NCBI GenBank assembly: GCA_035293805.1
Contig: DATGMD010000010.1
Location: forward strand, 1 to 64,000
Direction: 5' to 3'
Source: JAJPHF01 sp035293805
GTDB lineage: Bacteria; Chloroflexota; UBA6077; JAJPHF01
Length of the DNA stretch: 64,000 nt
Under the pieces are notes generated by a model that made no database searches, had not been told where the DNA came from, and was given only the letters and a program-made list of their open reading frames with translations. Below, piece after piece: positions 58,072-64,000 of this stretch. Position 1 is the stretch's first letter; every line of letters starts with the position of its first letter. A program made the translations under genes and the position numbers.

Positions 58072-59700
58072 TCAGGCGAGCACGCTACTCGCCTGGCGAG
58101 CCTGGCTGTGAGCCACGGCGGCGCCCATGAAGTCGCGGAACAGCGGGTGCGGCCGGTTGGGCCGGGACTTGAACTCTGGGTGGAACTGCGTCCCCAGCAT
58201 CCACGGGTGGTCCGCGATCTCGGCCACCTCCACCAGCCGCCCATCCGGCGAGAGGCCGCTGAACCGCAGCCCGGCGGCACCAAGCCGCTCTCGGTAATCG
58301 TTGTTGAACTCGAAGCGGTGACGGTGGCGCTCGAAGACGAACTCCTCGCCATACGCCTCGGCCGCGCGGCTACCCGGCTGCAGCTGGCACGGGTAGACGC
58401 CCAACCGCATCGTACCGCCCTTGTCGGGTAGGTCGCGCTGCTCCGGCAGCAAGTCGATGACCGGCTGCGGCGTGAACACGTCGAACTCGGTGCTGTTGGC
58501 CTGTTCGCTGCCCAGCGCGGCACGCGCGAACTCGATGCACAGGATCTGCATGCCGAGGCACAAGCCAAGGTACGGCACCCGACGCTCCCGCGCGTAGCGC
58601 GCCGCCCGGATCATGCCCGCGATGCCGCGATGGCCGAAGCCGCCCGGCACGACGATCCCGTCGAACCGGCCCAGTACGGACTCGGCGTCGGCTCTCTCTA
58701 GCTCCAGCGAGTCCACCCACTCGATCCGCACTTGTCGGCCGTGGTACCAGGCCGCATGGCGTAGCGCCTCCGCCACGCTCAGGTAGGCATCGTTCAGCTC
58801 GACGTACTTGCCCACCAGGCCGATCACCAGCTCCGCGGTCGGCTCCAGGGCGCTGCGCACCAGCCCACGCCACTCGTCGAGGGCTGGCGGCGGCGTGTCC
58901 AGCCCCAGCCGCTCGACGATCAGATCGCCCAGCCCCTCTTCCTCCAGGATCAGCGGCACCTCGTAGATCGTGGGCACCGTCTGGAGCGGGATCACCGCGC
59001 GGCTGTCCACGTCGCAGAACAAGGCGATCTTGTCCTTCAGGTCGCGGCTCACCGGGTAGTCGGAGCGGCAAATGATGACGTCCGGCTGGATACCGATGCT
59101 GCGCAGGTCCTTCACGCTGTGCTGGGTCGGCTTGGTCTTCAGCTCCTTCGTCGCCGCGATGTAGGGCAGCAGCGTCAGGTGGATGTACAGGGTGTTCTGG
59201 CGCCCGAGGTCGAGGTGCATCTGACGCGTGGCCTCGAGGAACGGCAGGCACTCGATGTCGCCCACCGTGCCACCCACCTCGGCGATCACCACCTCGGCGC
59301 CCGTCTGCTTGGCGACAAGCTGAATGCGCTCCTTGATCTCGTTCGTGATGTGCGGGATGACCTGGATCGTGCCGCCGAGGTAGTCGCCGCGCCGCTCGCG
59401 CGAGATGACCGCGGAGTATACCTGTCCGGTGCTCACGCTGTTGACTTGCCCGAGATTCGCGTCGATGAACCGCTCGTAGTGGCCCAGGTCCAGGTCGGTT
59501 TCCGCGCCGTCGTCGGTGACGAAGACCTCGCCGTGCTGGTACGGGTTCATGGTGCCGGGATCGACGTTGATGTATGGATCGAGCTTCACGACGGACACCG
59601 CGACGCCGCGGCTCTTGAGGAGGCGCCCCAGCGACGCGACGGTGATGCCCTTGCCAACCGACGACACCACGCCGCCACTAACAAAGATGTACTTGGCCAT
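58072..59700 (-). CDS. pyrG: CTP synthase
   Basis: A 542-residue enzyme that aminates UTP to CTP. ATG 59700 follows GGAGGAG. The synthetase domain begins MAKYIFVSGGVVSSVGKGI, has SVKLDPYINVDPGTMNPYQHGEVFVTDDGAETDLDLGHYERF near 40-75 and EVGGTVGDIE near 140. The glutaminase domain has GGFGHRG near 350, LGLCLGMQ with the catalytic Cys near 380 and QFHPEFKSRPNRPHPLF near 515. Leu in GLCLGMQ is a normal variant. An extended -10 lies at 59979-59987. Confidence 0.97.
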   Translation of the reverse strand: MAKYIFVSGGVVSSVGKGITVASLGRLLKSRGVAVSVVKLDPYINVDPGTMNPYQHGEVFVTDDGAETDLDLGHYERFIDANLGQVNSVSTGQVYSAVISRERRGDYLGGTIQVIPHITNEIKERIQLVAKQTGAEVVIAEVGGTVGDIECLPFLEATRQMHLDLGRQNTLYIHLTLLPYIAATKELKTKPTQHSVKDLRSIGIQPDVIICRSDYPVSRDLKDKIALFCDVDSRAVIPLQTVPTIYEVPLILEEEGLGDLIVERLGLDTPPPALDEWRGLVRSALEPTAELVIGLVGKYVELNDAYLSVAEALRHAAWYHGRQVRIEWVDSLELERADAESVLGRFDGIVVPGGFGHRGIAGMIRAARYARERRVPYLGLCLGMQILCIEFARAALGSEQANSTEFDVFTPQPVIDLLPEQRDLPDKGGTMRLGVYPCQLQPGSRAAEAYGEEFVFERHRHRFEFNNDYRERLGAAGLRFSGLSPDGRLVEVAEIADHPWMLGTQFHPEFKSRPNRPHPLFRDFMGAAVAHSQARQASSVLA

Positions 59701-60072
59701 GAACTCCTCCTGCACGGCAACTGGGCGCGAAATGGCGTGGACCCGGTGACTGACGTCTCTGCACACCGCTTGCCAGGCCGGAGCACGGCCGTCGGCAGCC
59801 GGGGCATACGACGGGGTGCGGGGGCAAGCCAAGGAGGGGCCGGGAGGAGAGGACAGGGGCTCTGCGGAAGAGTGCTGCGCGGCGAGCGCGACAGGCACAA
59901 CGCGACCGGGGCTCAATATACGGGATGAAGGCGTCCTCCCCCGAGACCGACCCGGCGATCAGCCTCGCCAACGGCAAAATTGTACCACAGGGAGAGGGGC
60001 GACGGTGCCTCGGCGGAAAACGGCGGCACGAGCCGGAGCAGCATCCGGCCCGCGGGATCAGCGCCGGAGCGG
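59701..60072. other. 372 bp gap between pyrG and the R3H ATPase gene
   Basis: Contains the pyrG promoter (59979-59987). Otherwise I see no gene, repeat or RNA. Confidence 0.6.
59979..59987 (-). promoter_or_regulatory. Extended -10 promoter for pyrG
   Basis: The minus strand reads TGGTACAAT about 280 bases before the pyrG start, the same sequence as the plus-strand promoter at 55498. No -35 is clear, and the long leader leaves room for regulation. Confidence 0.5.
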
Positions 60073-61764
60073 CTACGGCTTGAAGATGCGCACGTGCCGA
60101 TAGGGCTCGCGGCCGGCGCTGCGTGAGCCGAGATTGTAGCGTTCGGCCAGCTGGTGCTGGAGCCGCCGGATGTACGAGTTCTGGGGCGTCAGGTCCACCG
60201 GCTGCGAGGTGTCGAGCACGGCCTGGATCGCCTCTTCGGTCTCCTCGAGCGGGTCCCCGTCAAGGTCGCGGCCGCCGTCGCGCGCGCCCCCATCCCGCGA
60301 TACCGCCGGCCCGGCCAACAGCTTGAGCAGCGCCTCTTCCATCTGGGCCTGAGTGTTACTGCGCAGCACCCAGATGGGGATGCCGCTCGCTTCGGCGTCG
60401 CGCAGCGGCTGCGGCTTACGCCGATAGTAGTTCTTGACGGTAAGCACCGCGTCGGCGCCCTCAAGGTCGGATGCCAGGGCGGCGTTGAGCTGCAGGCCGC
60501 GAATCGCGTGCTCCAGCCGCGCCCGGTTCACGCCGAACGGGTAGACGTGCAGCACCTTCTCGTGCGGCGCCCGGCCCCGGGGCGCGGACCGGGCCGCGCG
60601 CGCGGGCTCAGGCCGGTACGTCTCGGGGCGATACGCCTCGCCGCGATAGGTATCGCCGCGAAACCCGGCCGGCTGCGGCCGGGGGCCCCCGCGCCCACCA
60701 ACGGCCACGAGGCTGGGCGGGCCGCCGGTGCGGCGCGCCGCGCGCTCGACCTGCACGGCGCCCGTCTCGTCCCGGTAGCGGATGGCCGCCGCCGGCGCCT
60801 CGCCCCGCAGCAGCTCGTCGACCACCTCGGCCACGTTCTCGTGTACCGCTACGCGGTCCCACTGCTGAATCTCGACCACCACGTCGAACGTCGGGGGCGC
60901 CTTCCGCTCCAGGATGGACTTCTGCGTCCCCCGGCGCCGCGCCTCCTCGTCGCCGAGTGTGACCGTCTGGATGCCGCCGACCAGATCGGCCAGCGTCGGG
61001 TTCAGCATGAGGTTTTCAAGCGTGTTGCCGTGCGCCGTCGCCACGAGCTGCACGCCGCGCTCCGCGATGGTGCGCGCCGCGGCGGCCTCTAGCTCCGTGC
61101 CGATCTCGTCGATGACGATGACCTCGGGCATGTGGTTCTCGACCGCCTCGATCATCACGGCGTGCTGCATCGTCGGCCGGGGCACCTGCATCCGCCGCGC
61201 CCGGCCAATGGCCGGGTGCGGGATGTCGCCATCGCCCGCGATCTCGTTGGAGGTGTCGACGATGATGACGCGCTTGCCCAGATCGTCGGCCAGCACGCGC
61301 GCCGTCTCGCGCAGCATCGTCGTCTTGCCCACCCCCGGCCGCCCCAGCAGGAGGATGCTGTGGCCCGTCTCCACGATGTCGCGGATGATGTCGATGGTGC
61401 CAAACACGGCGCGGCCGACGCGTGCGGTCAGGCCCACGACGCGGCCACCCCGATTGCGGATGGCGGAGATGCGGTGCAGCGTCCGTTCGATGCCGGCGCG
61501 GTTGTCCTCGCCGAAGGCGCCGATGCGCTCGATGACGTACTCCAGGTCGTCGCTGCTCACCGACTCCGGGCTGAGAATTGCCTCCCGCCCGGGATAGCGG
61601 GCTTCTGGCTCGCGCCCGAGATCCATGACGACTTCGAGAAGATCGGCACGGTGATTCTGCTCGCGCAAAGGAGTCCGAATGCGGGGGGGCAGGACGTCGA
61701 GAAGGGCGTCGAGATCGTCGCAAACGATTCGGGGCTGCGGCGCGGGGTGCGAGCTTTGTGCCAT
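60073..61764 (-). CDS. Ycf45-like AAA ATPase with C-terminal R3H domain
   Basis: A 563-residue protein. ATG 61764 starts two bases after the acetyltransferase stop, with AAGGTGG upstream. The ATPase (residues 80-330) is of the SpoIIIAA/Ycf45 type: VGLTARVGRAVFGTIDII near 110, Walker A GRPGVGKTT at 141-149, VDTSNEIAGDGDIPHPAIGRARRM near 175-195 and Walker B EVIVIDEIGTE near 220. A Gly/Arg/Tyr-rich linker (PRPQPAGFRGDTYRGEAYRPETY as landmark) follows near 380-420. The C-terminal R3H domain has NSYIRRLQHQLAERYNLGSRSAGREPYRHVRIF near 525-560 and should bind single-stranded nucleic acid. Its role in bacteria is not established. Confidence 0.9.
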   Translation of the reverse strand: MAQSSHPAPQPRIVCDDLDALLDVLPPRIRTPLREQNHRADLLEVVMDLGREPEARYPGREAILSPESVSSDDLEYVIERIGAFGEDNRAGIERTLHRISAIRNRGGRVVGLTARVGRAVFGTIDIIRDIVETGHSILLLGRPGVGKTTMLRETARVLADDLGKRVIIVDTSNEIAGDGDIPHPAIGRARRMQVPRPTMQHAVMIEAVENHMPEVIVIDEIGTELEAAAARTIAERGVQLVATAHGNTLENLMLNPTLADLVGGIQTVTLGDEEARRRGTQKSILERKAPPTFDVVVEIQQWDRVAVHENVAEVVDELLRGEAPAAAIRYRDETGAVQVERAARRTGGPPSLVAVGGRGGPRPQPAGFRGDTYRGEAYRPETYRPEPARAARSAPRGRAPHEKVLHVYPFGVNRARLEHAIRGLQLNAALASDLEGADAVLTVKNYYRRKPQPLRDAEASGIPIWVLRSNTQAQMEEALLKLLAGPAVSRDGGARDGGRDLDGDPLEETEEAIQAVLDTSQPVDLTPQNSYIRRLQHQLAERYNLGSRSAGREPYRHVRIFKP

Positions 61765-61766
61765 GG

Positions 61767-62762
61767 TCACCACCTTGAATAAGTTGTGCCTCCGAGGGTC
61801 GGACGGGCGTGCGCGGCCACCAGCCGGGGCTCCGCCACGCGCACGGCGAGCTGCCGCGCGAACACCGCGCGCCGCGTGAGCAGGCCGAAGCCCGCGCGCT
61901 CCAGCGCCGCCGCCAGCGGTTGCTGGTACTCGCGGCACGTCGCGTACAGCGGCGCCCGGGCTGCCTGTTCCAGCGCGTGAGCGACCACCTCGTCGCACAG
62001 ATCCCCGCGCGCCGGGTGGACCAGCCAGTCCGCGTGGTAGCTCTTGCCGGCCGAGGCCAGCTCTAGCCAGGCCCAGGCCGTGTCGCCGTCCGCCCAGACG
62101 TGCTGGCGGCGTGTCGTGAGCACGCCGGGCGTCCAGCGGCGGTTGCCCTTGTGCAAGGCCAGCCATTCCTCGAGCGTCAGGGCTTCGGCGGCGCGAACCG
62201 TGCCGGGCACCGCGGCGTTGTAGAGCTGGAACAATAGGTGCTCGTCCCCGCGGTGTCGCGGCCGGCCGGCGGCCGGGGCCGCCGGCCGCGGTTGGGCGTC
62301 GGGCGCCGCGTGATACAGCGCCGCCCACGTATAGCGCTCGAACCCCGCCCGGGCCGCCACGCTAAGCTGGCTCTCGTCGGGCCCCGTCTCCAGAAACACC
62401 CGCCGCGCGCCGCGGCTCGCGGCCTCGCCGCAGAACCAGCGCAGCAGCTCCTGGGCCACGCCGTCGGAGTCGGCATCCGCCCAAAGGTGACGCACGTCCC
62501 AGACCAGGCCGCCGCAGCGGACCCGGGCCACCACCAGGCCGTCGATCCCCTGCTCGCCCACGTGGACCCACGCGCGCCGATGGCCGGTGGGCTGCGCGAC
62601 GGAGTGGGCGAGCAGGCTCCAGAACGGCATGCGGCCGTCGCCGTCGACGATGCGCGGCCACGACGCCGGGGTGATCTCCACGCACGAGCCGCGGGCGTCA
62701 AATGCCCGCAGGCCCACCAGGTGCGTGGGCCGCAGCGCGCGAACGCTCGGCTTTGCCGTCAT
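61767..62762 (-). CDS. Double GNAT-fold acetyltransferase
   Basis: A 331-residue protein. ATG 62762 overlaps the pdxT stop in ATGA. The N-terminal half carries a GNAT-like pattern (VVARVRCGGLVWDVRHLWADADSDGVAQELLRWFCGEAASRGARRVFLETG near 75-130) with the usual basic pyrophosphate-binding region replaced. The C-terminal half has ADWLVHPARGDLCDEVVAHALEQA near 245. The acceptor is unknown. It lies two bases before the R3H ATPase start, so the whole run is translationally linked. Confidence 0.75.
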   Translation of the reverse strand: MTAKPSVRALRPTHLVGLRAFDARGSCVEITPASWPRIVDGDGRMPFWSLLAHSVAQPTGHRRAWVHVGEQGIDGLVVARVRCGGLVWDVRHLWADADSDGVAQELLRWFCGEAASRGARRVFLETGPDESQLSVAARAGFERYTWAALYHAAPDAQPRPAAPAAGRPRHRGDEHLLFQLYNAAVPGTVRAAEALTLEEWLALHKGNRRWTPGVLTTRRQHVWADGDTAWAWLELASAGKSYHADWLVHPARGDLCDEVVAHALEQAARAPLYATCREYQQPLAAALERAGFGLLTRRAVFARQLAVRVAEPRLVAAHARPTLGGTTYSRW

Positions 62763-63361
62763 GAGACCGCCAGTCGGTTTCCTGACCCGGCCACGACGTG
62801 CTCGAGAAAGTAGCGGTGGAAGCGCGCATCCCCCGTCAGCTCGGGGTGGAAGGTAGTCACTAGCAAGTTGCCCTCGCGCGCCGCGACGACCGTGCCGTCT
62901 TCCAGCCGCGCGAGCGCGTCTACTGCAGGCCCCACCCAGTCGATGCGGGGCGCGCGAATGAACACTGCCCGCAGCGGCGGGGCGCCGAGGACTGGTACGG
63001 ACAGGTCCATTTCGAAGCTGTCGACCTGCCGCCCATAAGCGTTCCGAGTGACGCCGATATCCATCAGCCCCAGCGGCGGGGCCGGGGCGCCGTCGACCTC
63101 GCGCGCGAGCAGGATGCAGCCCGCGCACGTGCCGTACACGGGAAACCCCGTGGCCATCCGCTCACGTAGCGGCTCCGCCAGCTCGTAGGCCGCCAGCAGG
63201 CGCCGTATCGTGGTGCTCTCGCCCCCGGGGATGACGAGCCCGTCGAGCCCTGCCAGCTGCTCCGGCCGGCGCACCGCGCGCGCCGCCGCGCCGGCCGCGC
63301 CAAGCGCCGCGAGATGCTCGCGGAAATCGCCCTGCAGCGCGAGTACGCCGACGTTCCGCAT
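62759..63361 (-). CDS. pdxT: Pyridoxal 5'-phosphate synthase glutaminase subunit
   Basis: A 200-residue glutamine amidotransferase that feeds ammonia to PdxS. It starts MRNVGVLALQGDFREHLAAL. The glutamine site has IPGGESTTIRRLL near residue 45, and the nucleophile is Cys79 in YGTCAGCILLA. The His/Glu pair is in TTFHPELTGDARFH near 172. FVIRAPRIDWVG-type residues lie near 135. It starts one base after the pdxS stop. The cysteine following AG (AGC for AGM) is a small variation. Confidence 0.95.
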   Translation of the reverse strand: MRNVGVLALQGDFREHLAALGAAGAAARAVRRPEQLAGLDGLVIPGGESTTIRRLLAAYELAEPLRERMATGFPVYGTCAGCILLAREVDGAPAPPLGLMDIGVTRNAYGRQVDSFEMDLSVPVLGAPPLRAVFIRAPRIDWVGPAVDALARLEDGTVVAAREGNLLVTTFHPELTGDARFHRYFLEHVVAGSGNRLAVS

Positions 63362-63362
63362 C

Positions 63363-64000
63363 TCACCAGCCGCGGCCGGCGAGCAGCTCTTCCCGCTTCA
63401 GCGTGCCCAGCTCGAGGCCCGGCATCGCCTCGCCCAGCCCGCGCGACACCTCGGCCAGAATCTTCGGGTCGTTGTAGTGAGTCACCGCCCGCACGATGGC
63501 CTGCGCCCGCTGGGCCGGATCGGCCGACTTGAAGATGCCCGAGCCGACGAACACGCCGTCCGCGCCAAGCTGCATCATCAGGGCAGCATCGGCGGGGGTT
63601 GCCACACCCCCGGCGGCGAAGTTCACCACGGGCAGCGCCCCCTGCTCGGCCACCTGCACCAGCAGCTCGTAGGGCGCCCCGAGCGTCTTGGCCTCGGCCA
63701 TCAGCTCCTCGCGCGGGAGGCTCTTCACGCGGCGGATGCCGTCCTGCACCGCGCGCATGTGGCGCACGGCCTCGACGATGTTGCCCGTGCCGGCCTCGCC
63801 CTTGGTGCGGATCATCGCCGCGCCCTCGCCGATGCGGCGCAGCGCCTCGCCCAGGTCCCGTGCGCCGCAGACGAACGGCACGTTGAAGGCGCGCTTGTCG
63901 ACGTGGAACGACTCGTCGGCGGGCGTCAGCACCTCGCTCTCATCGATATAGTCCACGCCCAGCGCTTCGAGGATCTGCGCCTCCACGAAGTGGCCAATGC
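63363..64000 (-). CDS. pdxS: Pyridoxal 5'-phosphate synthase synthase subunit (partial)
   Basis: The 3' part of PdxS; the N-terminal quarter lies beyond the window end. About 212 residues are visible, beginning IGHFVEAQILEALGVDYIDE. Family landmarks are SEVLTPADE, VPFVCGARDLGEALRRIGEGAAMIRTKGEAGTGN with the second catalytic lysine, VNFAAGGVATPADAALMMQLGADGVFVGSGIFKS (the phosphate-binding loop) and the C-terminal LAEVSRGLGEAMPG. With PdxT it makes PLP from ribose 5-phosphate, glyceraldehyde 3-phosphate and glutamine. First gene of the coupled minus-strand run. Confidence 0.97.
   Translation of the reverse strand, partial: IGHFVEAQILEALGVDYIDESEVLTPADESFHVDKRAFNVPFVCGARDLGEALRRIGEGAAMIRTKGEAGTGNIVEAVRHMRAVQDGIRRVKSLPREELMAEAKTLGAPYELLVQVAEQGALPVVNFAAGGVATPADAALMMQLGADGVFVGSGIFKSADPAQRAQAIVRAVTHYNDPKILAEVSRGLGEAMPGLELGTLKREELLAGRGW

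Noticed and set aside
59701..60072. Possible tRNA or small RNA in the gap before pyrG
   Set aside because: No cloverleaf, T-loop GTTCGA or CCA-end pattern is visible.

Overview
The window is 64 kb of GC-rich bacterial chromosome with dense genes, frequent GTG and TTG starts, and many purine-rich ribosome binding sites. The gene mix is a housekeeping core: ATP synthase, shikimate enzymes, PdxS/PdxT, CTP synthase, aconitase, adenylosuccinate synthetase and GlpX. With it come an LCP wall-polymer ligase, two F420/FMN-type LLM oxidoreductases, a CDC48-like AAA ATPase, a Ycf45/R3H ATPase and lipoprotein binding proteins. This fits an uncultured, probably monoderm, Chloroflexota-like (Thermomicrobia-type) bacterium. 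That placement is an inference from gene content; no rRNA or tRNA gene was found in the window.

Layout. 1-5.3 kb: the end of an unknown gene, a cytoplasmic periplasmic-binding-fold protein, a CDC48-type double AAA ATPase whose second Walker B glutamate is glutamine, a small lipoprotein and an LLM oxidoreductase. 5.3-6.8 kb and 13.9-15.5 kb: two gene-free, repeat-rich stretches. They carry a compound repeat in inverted orientation that brackets an 8 kb block holding two polysaccharide co-polymerase proteins, a BY-kinase, a dTDP-glucose dehydratase, purA, an orphan binding lipoprotein and ogt. 15.5-17.4 kb: pyrophosphatase, a PH-domain membrane protein and a small hypothetical. 17.6-22.5 kb (minus): aroE-aroK-aroB-aroQ followed by an LCP protein. 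23.2-30.4 kb (minus): a five-gene surface-glycosylation cassette (GT2, epimerase, aminotransferase, methyltransferase, YfhO-like). 30.6-36.2 kb (minus): glpX, a Cys-cluster protein, a histidine kinase/response regulator pair and a sigma-70 family factor. 36.4-43 kb (plus): atpZ-B-E-F-H-A-G-D, with no epsilon gene. 43.4-47.8 kb (minus): E1 alpha and beta of a 2-oxoacid dehydrogenase, an NTF2-like protein, a protein with a MuF-like Cys motif and an LLM oxidoreductase. 48-51 kb: cobO, a coiled-coil protein and a cysteine desulfurase. 51.3-55.3 kb (minus): aconitase plus a PrpF-like isomerase. 55.5-57.3 kb (plus): a small hypothetical, an MscS-like channel and a PHP hydrolase. 57.3-64 kb (minus): a metallophosphatase, pyrG, then the tightly coupled run pdxS-pdxT-GNAT-R3H ATPase, with pdxS cut by the window end.

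How the parts work together. The aro genes supply chorismate precursors, and the atp operon makes the F1Fo motor. The GT2...YfhO cassette resembles the CsbB/YfhO lipid-carrier glycosylation scheme of Bacillus, with a complete set of sugar-tailoring enzymes placed between the two ends. The most notable observations are that cassette, the natural E-to-Q Walker B of the CDC48 homologue, the epimerase lacking the catalytic tyrosine, the 8 kb block inside inverted compound repeats, a 187 bp MITE-like element with 14 bp terminal inverted repeats, a G-run/C-run structure between atpE and atpF, and a recurring extended -10 promoter element.
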